Assembly: GCF_036178845.1 (NCBI RefSeq)
Contig: NZ_CP108070.1
Span: forward strand, 372,001-436,000
Source of the DNA: Streptomyces sp. NBC_00271
Lineage (GTDB): Bacteria > Actinomycetota > Actinomycetes > Streptomycetales > Streptomycetaceae
Length of the DNA stretch: 64,000 nt
Reading direction: 5' to 3'
The notes beneath the pieces are model-generated. The model was not told the origin of the DNA. It did no database searches and saw nothing but the letters and a program-made list of their open reading frames with translations. A program made the position numbers and the translations under genes. The stretch's first letter is position 1. Every line of letters begins with the position of its first letter. Shown here one piece after another: positions 44,563 to 54,243 of this stretch.

Positions 44563-45879
44563 GCGTGACGGCCTGGACGTTCTGGACTGGGTGGCCAAGC
44601 AGCCGTGGGCCGGTGAGTCGATCGTGCTCGTCGGCGCCAGCTACGTCGGCTACACGCAGTGGTCGGTGGCGGACGCCGTACCGCCGCAGGTCAAGGCCAT
44701 GGTTCCGGTGGTGTCCAACGCCACCTTCACCATGGCGTTCAACCGCGAGGGCGGCTTCGCCCTGGAGACCCCGTTCACCTGGGCGGTCCAGGTCGAACGG
44801 CAGGAACGCCGGTTCGCCAACGTGCGCAACGCGCTGGAGGAGCGGGAGATCCTGCGGGCCATGGGCACCTTGCCGCTGAGCCAGGCCGACGTCGGGCTCC
44901 TGGGGCACCGCAACAGCTAATTCCAGAACGTCCTCCATCACGACGGCGACGGCCCGTTCTGACAGGCGGCCGACCATGTCGACAAGGTCGCCGACATCAC
45001 CGTCCCGTCGAGTCTGGTGTGCGGCTGGTACGACCTGTTCCTGCCCAACCAGCTGCGCGACTTCCAGACTCTGCCCCGGACCGGACCGGCCACGCCGCAC
45101 AGGGTCACGATCGGCCCCTGGGCGCACTGGGCGACGGCGACGGACGGGCTGGCCACCCGCGAGGCGCTGGAATGGGGCCTGGCCCTCGCCAGGGGCGAGG
45201 CATACCGGAGCGCGCCCCGGTGCGCCTGTTCGTCATGGGCGAGGACAAGTGGCGCGACTTCCCCGCCTGGCCGCCCCCGGGATACGAGCCGCAGCGCTTC
45301 CACCTCCAGCCCGGAGGTGCCCTGGCCGGCGATCTACCTGTCGAGTCCACTCCGGACGAGTACCACTACGACCCGGCCGACCCGACCCCCGCGCTCGGCG
45401 GCGTACGGATGTGGACCCTGCAGAAGTACGGCCGTGTGGACAACGCCAAGCTGGAGGCGCGCTCCGACGTCCTCACCTACACAACTCCCGCTCTGGACCA
45501 GGACGTCGAGGTCATCGGCGAGGTGAGCGCCGAGATCTTCTTCCGCTCCAGCGTGCCGTACGCCGACGTGTTCGTCCGCCTGTGCGACGTCGACGAGAAG
45601 GGGCGCTCAACGAACGTCTGCGACGGTCTGATCAGCCTCACCGACGCTGACGACACGACGTGCGCGACGGTGCAACTCTGGCCGACGGCCTACCGCTTCA
45701 AGCGCGGCCACCGCATCCGCGTCCAAGTCTCCAGTGGTGCCTTCCCCCGCTTCAACCGCAATACCGGAACCGGTGACCAGCGCGCCACGGCCGTCACCCT
45801 CCGCGCCGACAACCAGCAGGTCTTCCACGACCCCGCACGCCCTTCCGCGATCGTCCTGCCGGTGCGGCAGGCCTCCTGA
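44563..45879 (+). pseudogene. CocE/NonD-family hydrolase, C-terminal two-thirds, interrupted
   Basis: The readable part starts DGLDVLDWVAKQPWAGESIV with the nucleophile motif VGASYVGYTQW (Ser). It continues TVPSSLVCGWYDLFLPNQLR, TIGPWAHWATATDG and a jelly-roll domain (DVEVIGEVSAEIFFRSSVPY, DVFVRLCDVDEKGRS). In-frame stops at 44918-44920 and about 44960 and a frameshift near 45215 break it. It is an X-Pro dipeptidyl-peptidase/cocaine esterase type. The N-terminal third was lost at the DnaE2 junction. Confidence 0.75.
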
Positions 45880-45890
45880 AGCAACGCCTT

Positions 45891-45927
45891 CGATGGGGAG
45901 AGGCAGTTCAACCGCCCCTCCCCATCG
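45891..45927. terminator. bidirectional hairpin terminator
   Basis: Ten-bp stem CGATGGGGAG / CTCCCCATCG between the convergent ends of the CocE relic and the glycosidase frame. Confidence 0.55.
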
Positions 45928-45943
45928 TCGTACGTGACGGCGG

Positions 45944-47480
45944 TCAGCTCTTGCCGAGCAGCCGCCAGATCTGGTTCTTCTTGGTGTTCAGTACGCTTGC
46001 CGCGTCGCAGGTCCACTGGTGGATCTGCGCGCCGGCCGCGGTCGAGACGTTGCTCACGTCGACGCACTTGCCGCTGTGGACGGCGACGAGCTGGTAGTCG
46101 TGGCTGTTGCCGAGCGCGGTGACGGGATTGAGCGTGAACTGCTGGTTGGTGGCGTTGTTGCAGGTGTACTGGATGACGGCAGCGCCGTCGGCGGTCGACG
46201 CTCCCGAGACGTCCAGGCACTTGCTGCTCAGCTCGTCGACCACGCTGTAGGTGTTGGTCTTGCCGCTCACCGGCTTGAGGTCGAGCATCTGCTGGTAGCC
46301 GCCCTCGCAGTAGTACTGCTGGTACTGCGTGCTGTTGGCGGTGGAGCGGTTGGTGTCGTCCAGGCACTGGCCGCTGTTCTGGCTGACGGCGACCGTGGAG
46401 ACGGTGGTGTTGGACGGGGGCAGCAGGGTGACGGTGTAGCCGTCCTTGGCGTTCGTCCACGGCAGGCTCACCGAGGGGGCATTGCCGCTGACTGTGAGGG
46501 TGGTGTCGGCGATGGTCTCCGGGCCGGTCACCGCGGCCCCGCTGTTGTAGGGGATGCGCTGGACGACGACGCGGACCTGGCTGTTCGCCACGACCGACGT
46601 GGTGTTGAGTCCCGTCAGGTTGAGGGTGACGGTGCCGGTGCCGGTGTTGCCGCTGCTGCCGAGCAGCACCTTGGCGTTGCCCGCGGAGTTGTCCTTGGTG
46701 GCCAGGCCGTCGGTGCCGGTGCCGGGTATCAGGTTGACGATGTTGCCGGTCTGGGAGCCGTAGTAGCGGTACATGAACCACTCGCCGAGCGGCAGGTACT
46801 GTCCGGCGCTGTTCTTGGTGAGGAGGTTGGCCTCGTCGTCGTGCAGGCCGGTGCCCGAGGCCCAGTTGCCGCGCAGGCCGTCCGCGCCGGCGCGTTCGAG
46901 GCGGCCGATGAACCAGGCTCCGCCGCCCGGGGACTGCATGGACAGGGTGGCGTACTCGTTGATCTGGTACGGCCGCGTGTTGGTCAACCCGGCCGCAGTA
47001 AGCGTGGAGTTGGCGCGGCCGACGTCGGTGACCGGGTCGCCGGGCTCGTCGTGCCAGCTGTAGATGTCGGGGGCCAGGTTGTTCGCCTTGATGTAAGCCA
47101 GGTACGTCGTCCACCAGGTGTTGGAGGAGTTGGGCTGGCCGGCGATGCTGGGGCCGACGATGAGTTGCGCGGGGAGCGCGGCGCGCACTTTGGCGTAGAA
47201 GCGGGACCACATCTGGAGGTACTGCGTCTGCGAGGCGCCCCAGAAGCCGCTGCCGTCGGGCTCGTTCCACAGGTCCCATTGGACCGTCATGTTGTTGGCC
47301 TTGACGTCACTGATGAGCTGGGTGACGAAGGCATCGAACTGCGTCCAGTCGCCGTTGTCACCGGGCCAGCCCTGGCTGGTGGTGCCATCCGCGCCCCACA
47401 GGTCGTGCGGGAGGAGGACGAAGGTGCCGCCCAGTGCGGCGGTCCGCTTGTACTGGGCGAGCGTCGAGGCCCAGCGGGTT
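45944..47480 (-). pseudogene. secreted glycosidase with ricin-type CBM13, fused in frame to a transposase
   Basis: The C-terminal 510 residues of a single 809-codon frame are a glycoside hydrolase of a GH39-like type. [20 protein letters not shown] carries the likely acid/base Glu, and [20 protein letters not shown] the likely nucleophile Glu. A beta-sandwich follows, then a ricin B (CBM13) domain with Q-x-W-like repeats ([39 protein letters not shown]). The signal peptide and first barrel strands are missing, replaced by IS1182 transposase sequence near 47480. A secreted active enzyme is therefore unlikely. Confidence 0.7.
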
Positions 47481-48535
47481 CGTTCCAGGTGGACCAGGGA
47501 GATGTAGCCGCCGTCGACCAGGTGCTCGGCGGGCAGCAGTCCACGACGCGCCAGGCGGGTGTGGATGCCGGGCAGGGACTGAGCGTCGTTCGTGGCGGCC
47601 GAGGTGGTGGCCACATCCGTGATCACGTTGACGCTGCCGGAGGCACACGTCTCGGTGAGATGGGCCGCGAACCCCTTCCAGCGGATGATGTGCCAGCGAC
47701 GGACATAGCGTGCCGTGGTGTCGTAGGGAGAGACGACCGCCAAGGAGTAGGGCGGCAGGCCGCCTTCATCAGCGGTGCGCCAGCGCAGGCGGCCCGCCGT
47801 GTCGCGGTAGTAGTTCTGCACGACGATCTGCCGCAGGGCCTCTGCCTGCGGGCCGGGCCGGCGGCCCGGTCCGTGCCGGTGGAGATGCTCCAGCAGCCGA
47901 CAGGCGTCGTCGCCGGCGGCGAGGATCCTGGTCTTGGGCCGAGTGGGGTTCTTGCCCAAACGGACCGGACGGCCGTAGCGGCGCCCCCAGTCCTCGTCGG
48001 CCAGGCCGACCAGCAGATGCCCGGCCGTGCGTGCTACTTCTTCCAGCGCGGCACGGACCGCCTCGGTGACCAGTTCCAGCCGGGTCAGGTCGCGCACCGC
48101 GGCCAGCACATGGGTGGAGTCGGTGCGCCGCGTGGTGCGTTCACGCACGAGCCCGGCATCCTTGAGTCGAACCAGCGCGAGGTCCAGGAGGCGGTCGGCA
48201 CGGTCGTCCTCGGCGAGGCGCTCTCGCAAGTCGGACAGCACGCTGTGGTGGAAGCCGGGATCATCGAGCTCCAGCGCGAGGGCGTACTTGAAGTCGATGC
48301 GGCAGCGCACCGCCTCGGCGGCCTGCCGGTCCGACAAGCCGAGCAGAAACTGCAGCACACAGACGGCGGCCAATTGGGCAGGCGAGAGGCTCGAACGACC
48401 GTGACGTGGATACCAGTCGGCGAAGTCCTCGTCGTTCTACAGCCCGTCGAGGCGGTCACGTACCCATATCGCCGTCGTGCCACCCGGGTTGCTCGCCCGC
48501 GCGACCTGCGCGGTGAGAGACGGGACCTGCGCACC
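47481..48535 (-). pseudogene. IS1182-family transposase, truncated and with nonsense codon
   Basis: The upstream part reads VARASNPGGTTAIWVRDRLD and GL, then a TAG (48437-48439) where Trp is expected. It continues [60 protein letters not shown] (first Asp) and [13 protein letters not shown] (second Asp). There the gene stops and the frame passes directly into a glycosidase. The C-terminal Glu region is lost. The frame downstream of the TAG is open from 48373 to 45944. Confidence 0.75.
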
Positions 48536-48833
48536 GGGACGGGGGCGGACGGACAACGGACACCTCGACAACTGATTCAGCCTTCGGAACAGCCCGAGCA
48601 TGCCCGATGATCAGGCTGCAGCACCGGGGACCACCAAGATCACCGGCAGTCCTTCGCAGCGGAACGATGTCGGGGCTTGCCGGCGGCTAATTCCGTACGG
48701 AGGACGTGGGGGGATACGAAAGTCGGGGGTCGGGTTCCTCGTCCAGGGCGACGATCGGCGCGGAGTGCCGGAACAGACTGCTTGGGCGACGTCAAAGGAC
48801 GTCGGTACCCCCCCATAGCCAAGGAGTTCTGCC

Positions 48834-49226
48834 GTGAGCCTTGCCGGAAAGATCCTGCTCGGAATTCTGGGACTCGCCGTGCTCGCCGGAGTCGGTCTCT
48901 GGTTGAGCATCAGGCACGCCGCGAGCGACATCACCTCGCACATGATCACCACGGTCCAGTTCAAGGGCGTTCACGTCGGCGAGAACCGGGACGCCGTGCG
49001 CGACCGCCTCGGCGAGCCCGGCGGTCTCCAGCCGCAGGACAAGCCAAAGCCGCCGGCCGGCACCACTTGTGACTACTACCTGCAGAAGCACGTGTCCCTG
49101 GAGAAGAAGCAGACCTTTCAGATCTGCTACCGGGACGGGAAGGTCACCGCCACCCAGGCCCTGCCGTCCGCCGAAGACGAGGCCGCCCAGGACAACGACA
49201 AGAGCAGTGAGAGCACCACGCCCTGA
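48834..49226 (+). CDS. small membrane-anchored protein
   Basis: The 130-residue product has one N-terminal membrane helix (GKILLGILGLAVLAGVGLWL) followed by an extracytoplasmic part with GVHVGENRDAVRDRLGEP, CDYYLQKHVSLEKKQTFQIC and YRDGKVTATQAL. Two Cys could form a disulfide. The layout recalls BamE/SmpA-like small exported proteins, but I would not name it so. GTG 48834 is preceded by AAGGAG. It lies directly upstream of a two-component pair. Confidence 0.6.
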   Translation: MSLAGKILLGILGLAVLAGVGLWLSIRHAASDITSHMITTVQFKGVHVGENRDAVRDRLGEPGGLQPQDKPKPPAGTTCDYYLQKHVSLEKKQTFQICYRDGKVTATQALPSAEDEAAQDNDKSSESTTP

Positions 49227-49347
49227 GCCACTCGGTCTCACGCCGGCCCACCGGGGCACGCTCCGTCCCGGCGGGACGCGGCCACGGTGCGCGGGTCGGC
49301 GGCGGTTCCCGGAACGATCAACCGAAGGGCCCTTTACCTTGGAACAC

Positions 49348-50568
49348 GTGTCCGTTTCCTCTGCGCCTGCCTCGGTGGCAGCTCGTCCTGCCCGGATCCA
49401 GTGGCCCTCCGAGCCGATTGCCTGGGTGCTGGCAGGGCTGATCGCCTCTGGAGGACTCCTGCCGGCCGCCGCACCGCGGTCCCTGCTGCCACTGCCGCTC
49501 GCGGTCTCCCTTGTCCTGGAGTGCGCCACCGGGCTCCTGCTGGCCTGGCGGCGCGATCGGCCCACTCTGGTGGCGGCCGTGGTCGCCGGAGCGAGCCTGC
49601 TGACCGTTCAGCCGGCCCTGCCGTTTGCGATGTACTCGCTGGCCAAACGGCGGGCAGCGAGCCCTCTGCGGTACGGCGTCTACGCCGCCGCGGTGCTCAG
49701 CCAGTTCACCTTGGGCGCCCCGGTGGTGGGCGTCATGGGGTCAGCCCTGCTGGTCGGCGCGCCCGTCTGGCGCGGCACGGTGATCCGGTACCGGCATGCC
49801 AGGCTGGAGCAGCTAGCCGAGCGCGCCGAGCGGGCCGAGCGGGAGGCGCTGCTGATCGCCCGCCGGGTCCGTGCGGAGGAGCGGGCCGCGCTGGCGCGTG
49901 AGATGCACGACGTGGTGGCTCACGAGGTGAGCCTGATCACGCTGCACGCGGGTGCGCTGAGTGTGGACCCGCAGGAGTCGGAGCGAGCCCGCGAGACCGG
50001 CGAGTTGATCAGAGTCACCGGCAGGCGCGCGCTGGCTCAGCTCCGCCAAATTCTCGATGTGCTGCGTGACCCGGAGACCGTCGAGAGTTCCTTCCAACCA
50101 GGCCCGGCACTGCGGGATCTGCCCCAGTTGCTGGCCGACTCGGCGGTGGCGGGCGTGCCCGTCGACTGGGCGCCGTGGTCCGCGAGGGTGACGGAACTCC
50201 GGGCCGGGGAACGGCCGTTGCCGCCGGCGGTGGAGCACACGGTCTACCGAATCGTCCAGGAGGCGTTGACCAACATCCGCAAACACGCCCACGGCGCCCG
50301 CGCCACGCTGGGGCTGGGGGTGGACGGGGAGTACCTGGAGTGCGAGGTGACCAATCCGGTGACCGGCCTGCCCGGTGAGGCGGCCGGCGAGGGCGCGGGC
50401 CTGGGCCTGCGCGGTCTGCGGGAGCGGGCCGCGCTCCTCGGCGGCACCCTGGACACCGGGAACCGGGACGGCGTGTTCCGCCTCCTGCTCCGGCTGCCCG
50501 TCCCCCCGCCCGCACCGAATCGGGAGCAGGAGACGATGAGGGCAGAACCCGCCGGGGAGGCTCAGTGA
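49348..50568 (+). CDS. two-component sensor histidine kinase (HisKA_3, DesK-like)
   Basis: The 406-residue product has four or more N-terminal membrane helices, a coiled linker (ARLEQLAERAERAEREALLI), and the phospho-His in ALAREMHDVVAHEVSLITLH. The HATPase N-box is [20 protein letters not shown] and the G-box GAGLGLRGLRERAALLGGTL. The signal is unknown. GTG at 49348 (VSVSSAPAS) is chosen because the upstream frame overlaps the preceding gene. The stop overlaps the regulator's start (GTGA). Confidence 0.87.
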   Translation: MSVSSAPASVAARPARIQWPSEPIAWVLAGLIASGGLLPAAAPRSLLPLPLAVSLVLECATGLLLAWRRDRPTLVAAVVAGASLLTVQPALPFAMYSLAKRRAASPLRYGVYAAAVLSQFTLGAPVVGVMGSALLVGAPVWRGTVIRYRHARLEQLAERAERAEREALLIARRVRAEERAALAREMHDVVAHEVSLITLHAGALSVDPQESERARETGELIRVTGRRALAQLRQILDVLRDPETVESSFQPGPALRDLPQLLADSAVAGVPVDWAPWSARVTELRAGERPLPPAVEHTVYRIVQEALTNIRKHAHGARATLGLGVDGEYLECEVTNPVTGLPGEAAGEGAGLGLRGLRERAALLGGTLDTGNRDGVFRLLLRLPVPPPAPNREQETMRAEPAGEAQ

Positions 50569-51230
50569 TCCGGGTCCTGCTCGCCGACGACGAGGCCCTG
50601 GTCCGCACCGGGTTGCGCCTGCTGCTGCAGACCGCTCCCGACATCACGGTGGTCGCCGAGGCCGACGACGGGCGGGCCGCGGTCGAGGCCTGTGCTCGTG
50701 TGACCCCTGACGTGGTGCTGCTGGACGTGCAGATGCCCGGCCTGGACGGAGTGGGCGCCGCCAGGGAACTGTCCGCGTTGCCCGTACCGCCGCGGATCCT
50801 GATGCTGACCACGTTCGACGCCGAAACCTATCTGCTGCCGGCGCTTCGGGCCGGCGCCCATGGCTTCCTGCTCAAGGACGCCCAGCCGGGTCAGGTCCTC
50901 GACGCGGTACGGAACACCGCGGCCGGCCTCCATGCCCTCGCCCCCGAGGCGGTGAACCACCTGGTGGCCCGGGCGGCCGCCGAGCCACCGCCGGCCGTGC
51001 CGCCCCAGTTGCCCTCGCTCACACCACGCGAGCGGGAGGTGCTGGTGGCGATAGCGGACGGGCTGAGCAACGCCCAGATCGGCCGGCGGCTGGGCCTGCG
51101 CGTGCCGACCGTGAAGGCCCATGTCTCTCGGATCATGGAGAAACTGCACTGCGAGAGCCGGGTACAGGCCGGGCTGCTCGCCATGCGCGCAGGGCTGAGC
51201 GGAGAGGCGAGTCCCCGGGACAAGGTGTGA
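50565..51230 (+). CDS. NarL/LuxR-type response regulator
   Basis: The 221-residue product has a receiver domain (VLLADDEALVRTGLRLLLQT, phosphoacceptor Asp in VVLLDVQMPGLDGVGAA, Thr/Lys in LTTFDAETY and FLLKDAQPG). The LuxR HTH is LTPREREVLVAIADGLSNAQ followed by IGRRLGLRVPTVKAHVSRIM. It pairs with the overlapping kinase. Related in type, not sequence copy, to the system at 28.6-30.5 kb. Confidence 0.9.
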   Translation: MIRVLLADDEALVRTGLRLLLQTAPDITVVAEADDGRAAVEACARVTPDVVLLDVQMPGLDGVGAARELSALPVPPRILMLTTFDAETYLLPALRAGAHGFLLKDAQPGQVLDAVRNTAAGLHALAPEAVNHLVARAAAEPPPAVPPQLPSLTPREREVLVAIADGLSNAQIGRRLGLRVPTVKAHVSRIMEKLHCESRVQAGLLAMRAGLSGEASPRDKV

Positions 51231-51271
51231 CCTCGCGGCGGGTGCCCGTTGTGGCTCTGTCCGGCATGCGC

Positions 51272-51306
51272 GTGGGCGCCGCCGGGCAGTATCCGCCCGC
51301 GCCCAC
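51272..51306. terminator. hairpin terminator
   Basis: Eight-bp perfect stem GTGGGCGC / GCGCCCAC, 42 bp after the response regulator stop and just before the end of the convergent ricin-type relic. Confidence 0.45.
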
Positions 51307-51318
51307 AGGACTACCAGA

Positions 51319-51640
51319 TCAACTCTGACTCAACTGCTGGCTGGTCCCGCCGTTGCAGGTCCACAGCACCAGCGACGTCCCGTTGTTCGTCGTCGCGTTG
51401 CACGCGTACAGGCACAACCCGGCGTTGACGTTCGTGATGGTCCCGTCCGAGTTGATGTTCCACTTCTGGTTGTTCTGCCCGTTGCACTCCCAGATCAGGA
51501 CCTTGGTGCCGTTGGCGGTGCCCAGGTTGTACGCGTTGGCACTTGTTGCCGTACACCACGAACCCCTGGCGGGACGTGTACGTCCAGGCCTGGTTCTGGC
51601 CGTCGTTGCAGTCCCGGATCTTCGCCTGGGTGCCGTTGGT
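51319..51640 (-). pseudogene. ricin-type beta-trefoil (CBM13) fragment
   Basis: The reverse strand gives ANAYNLGTANGTKVLIWECN, GQNNQKWNINSDGTITNVNA, GLCLYACNATTNNGTSLVLW and TCNGGTSQQL. Q-x-W-like repeats and Cys pairs mark the C-terminal trefoil of a secreted carbohydrate-binding enzyme. A frameshift near 51545 breaks it, and the catalytic domain is absent. Confidence 0.6.
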
Positions 51641-52032
51641 TTCGGGTATCGGCTCACCGTGATCGAACCGAGCCTCGGGAACGAACTGCGGCTCTCGCAG
51701 GCTCTCCACGACACTCCCGAGCCAACTCACACGCCGGAGAAGATCACGCAAAGAGACCGCACAAGGTCACACGAAGGGTGAGGGGATCAACAGAGCAGGT
51801 TTGCCCCGTCCATCAAGGGTTGTCCCGCAACTGATCTTGGCCTGAAGGTGGTTGGTCAGGACTGGATCCTGGGGACTACTGTGGCGCTCCGCCGCCACGG
51901 TCGCGTCGTTCTCGTGGCCTGTCCGGTTTGATCACTTGGTTTCCAAGGCGCCCCAGGATGCGACGGGTGACGGGCGGATCCGCCCGGGGAAATGAGCGGC
52001 GGGGTCCCCCTGGTACGCGGTACGGTGCGCCG
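51641..52032. other. no recognisable gene
   Basis: Lies between the ricin-type relic and the VOC gene. No coherent frame was seen. Confidence 0.4.
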
Positions 52033-52467
52033 ATGTCAGAGATCAAGAAGTTCCAAGTCACCTTTGACTGCGCAGAACCTGAGCGCCTCGCTCGCTTCTG
52101 GTGTGAAGTGTTGGGGTACGTCATACCGCCGCCACCGGAGGGGTTCACCACCTGGGATGATTTCAACCGCACCCTGCCTCCTGAGAAGCAGGGATCATGG
52201 TCCGCCTGCAGTGATCCCTCAGGCGCGGGCCCGCGCCTGTACTTCCAGCGCATCCCCGAAGGGAAAATCGTTAAAAACCGGGTGCATCTCGACGTCCGGG
52301 TCGGCACCGGGCTCGTGGGGGACGAGCGCCTCGCCACGCTCGAAGCCGAGTGCGCACGACTGGTCGCGCTCGGTGCGACCCACGTGCAAACGCTGTACGC
52401 CGATGAGGAAAACGAGTCGTGCATCCCGATGCTGGACATCGAGGGCAACGAGTTCTGTATCGACTGA
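52033..52467 (+). CDS. VOC (glyoxalase/bleomycin-resistance) family protein
   Basis: The 144-residue product starts MSEIKKFQVTFDCAEPERLA and includes RFWCEVLGYVIPPPPEGF, RLYFQRIPEGKIVKNRVHLD, VRVGTGLVG and IPMLDIEGNEFCID. The repeated beta-alpha-beta-beta-beta modules with a Glu near the C-terminus fit the Glyoxalase_6-type VOC family. Substrate unknown. ATG 52033 begins the conserved domain; the longer upstream frame is not protein-like. Confidence 0.82.
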   Translation: MSEIKKFQVTFDCAEPERLARFWCEVLGYVIPPPPEGFTTWDDFNRTLPPEKQGSWSACSDPSGAGPRLYFQRIPEGKIVKNRVHLDVRVGTGLVGDERLATLEAECARLVALGATHVQTLYADEENESCIPMLDIEGNEFCID

Positions 52468-52536
52468 ACATTCTCCGAGCCGGGGAGGTGGGGAACCACC
52501 TCCCTTGGACCTCTCTGGTCCCGTATGGGGCGGGAG

Positions 52537-52893
52537 TTACCCCGCGAGGGCGAGGTTGTGCAGCCGGGCGATGCCGAGCATGGCGGTGTGAACGCCGTCG
52601 CCTTTCAGGCGGCAGTCACGAAGGATCTTCCATGCCTTCATCCGCTCGACGACGTGCTCGACGCGGGCCCGGACCTTGCGGTGGGAGGTATCGTGCTCCT
52701 CTTTCCAAGCTGGCAGTTCGGTCTGGCCGCGTTCACGGCGGTGCGGAATGAGCAGGCCGGTGCTCCGATAGCCCCGTCCGCGATGACCGTGGCCCGGCCG
52801 ACGGCGGCCTTCGCACCGGAAAGTTCCCACGCCTTGCAACCGTTGCGGTTGCCCGTGACCGGTCGGGAACCGGCGTGGGGTCCAACTCGTCAA
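52537..52893 (-). pseudogene. IS5-family transposase, C-terminal fragment
   Basis: The reverse strand reads GLLIPHRRERGQTELPAWKE, VRARVEHVVERMKAWKILRD and GVHTAMLGIARLHNLALAG. This is the Glu-containing C-terminus of DDE_Tnp_4 transposases. The N-terminal two-thirds are missing or frameshifted. Confidence 0.65.
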
Positions 52894-52935
52894 GTGGCAG
52901 CGGGCTTCGGGTGGTTCAGTCGAACATGACGGTGG

Positions 52936-53247
52936 TCAGATGCTGAAGAATGCGGTCAGGAGGGTGTCGGTCCGAAGTCGGAGTTCGGGGCTCTCAGCCC
53001 CCGCGACGCGGATGGACATCACCTCGCTGCCGACGGAATGGGCCAGGCTGACCTCCAGCGTGGCACTCGAGCCCACCAGTGGATACGCGTACCAGCCGTC
53101 GGGCTTCTCGTCGTCGGTGTCGAAAATGCCGAGTTCGATCGTGTCCCAGTCGGTCTCGTCGAAGGCGTAGTCCGCGTAGCTGGACAGCAGTTCCAGGAAG
53201 GCGCGCAGGTTTCGGCCCATGATCAATCCGGCGATCGGCTCAGTCAC
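52936..53247 (-). CDS. hypothetical protein
   Basis: The 103-residue acidic product starts with GTG (VTEPIAGLIMGRNLRAFLEL) and contains DETDWDTIELGIFDTDDEKP, GWYAYPLVGSSATLEVSLAH and MSIRVAGAESPELRLRTDTL. The layout of a helix followed by strands with acidic loops resembles small immunity-type proteins, but I do not recognise the family. Neighbours are transposase relics. Confidence 0.5.
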   Translation of the reverse strand: MTEPIAGLIMGRNLRAFLELLSSYADYAFDETDWDTIELGIFDTDDEKPDGWYAYPLVGSSATLEVSLAHSVGSEVMSIRVAGAESPELRLRTDTLLTAFFSI

Positions 53248-53298
53248 GTCTCTCCCGCCCTTGCGAGATGGCCAGCATGGCAGAGGTGCCGCCCGCGG

Positions 53299-53705
53299 TT
53301 ATGCGGCGGCGGCCGCGTGGACAGGGAAGGCGGTGTTTTCGTCAAACAGCTTGCGGTGCTGGAGGCAGTGGTAGAGCTGACCGATCATGCGGTTGAGAAG
53401 GTTGCGCTGTGCAGCGGCGTGCCAGTCGCCGCGCTCATCGCGACGGTGGCGGTAGTGGGCCTTGGCGCCCGGTGTGGCGGTGATCGCGGAGAAGGCCCAG
53501 GGGTAGCCGACGTGGTTGAGGCGGTCGTTCTTCACCCACCGGCGGATGATGGACGACTTCTTGCCGGAGGCCCTGGTGATGGGTGAGGAGCCGGTGTATG
53601 CCTTCAGGCCGCGGGAGTCGGCGCATCGGTTACAGTCGTCGCCGATCTCGGCGAGCACCCGAGCGCCGAGCTGAACGCTGAGACCGGGGAAGCTGAGGAT
53701 GGTCT
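53299..53705 (-). pseudogene. IS110-family transposase, C-terminal part (split by group II intron)
   Basis: The reverse strand gives TILSFPGLSVQLGARVLAEI, GDDCNRCADSRGLKAYTGSS and VGYPWAFSAITATPGAKAHY. This is the Transposase_20 domain. The upstream part of the same gene lies beyond the intron at 56123-56838. It is a different IS110 from the one at 39.3 kb. Confidence 0.72.
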
Positions 53706-54243
53706 GTGCGCCGTGAGGCGCTTCGTTGTATCCCCGACGCAGTTGGGAGGAACTCAGAGGAATGTTCTTGGGTCACCTGGCTTACCTGGACGCGAAAGCG
53801 CGAGGGGACAATCGCATGCCAGGAAAGCGGTGGTCACCTGGAGGCGTTCAGGGTGAGGTGCCGCGAGACCCGCGCGATATGGCCAAGGCTGGATTGCTTG
53901 AAGTCCAATCTCCAAAGAGGTGTAAAGCTGTCACGCCCGCCGGAACAACGCCTGTTACCGACGCCGCGCCATGCCCCGGCATAGAGATCAGGCTGAGGCA
54001 GCCTCTGTGGCGCGGGGCGCCGCCCAACGAGGGTGGTCAAGGAGATGAGTGGGCGGCCTACGTCGTGCTCGACACGTACAGCGAAGACGTACCACGGGAT
54101 CACCTACAGGGCGCGCGCCCCATGGTGACGGAGTGCCCGTAGTAGTCGCGGAAGTTTCGATCCGCCAAGGAGCCCGGGAAAGCCGGAGCACAAGGCGAAG
54201 GGGCACAGGTGAAAGGGATGTCCAGTGAAGGGAGGTATGCGTA

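Noticed and set aside
46019..48610. 863-codon forward frame opposite the IS1182/glycosidase frame
   Set aside because: No protein family is recognisable, while the opposite strand reads as transposase and glycosidase with catalytic residues.
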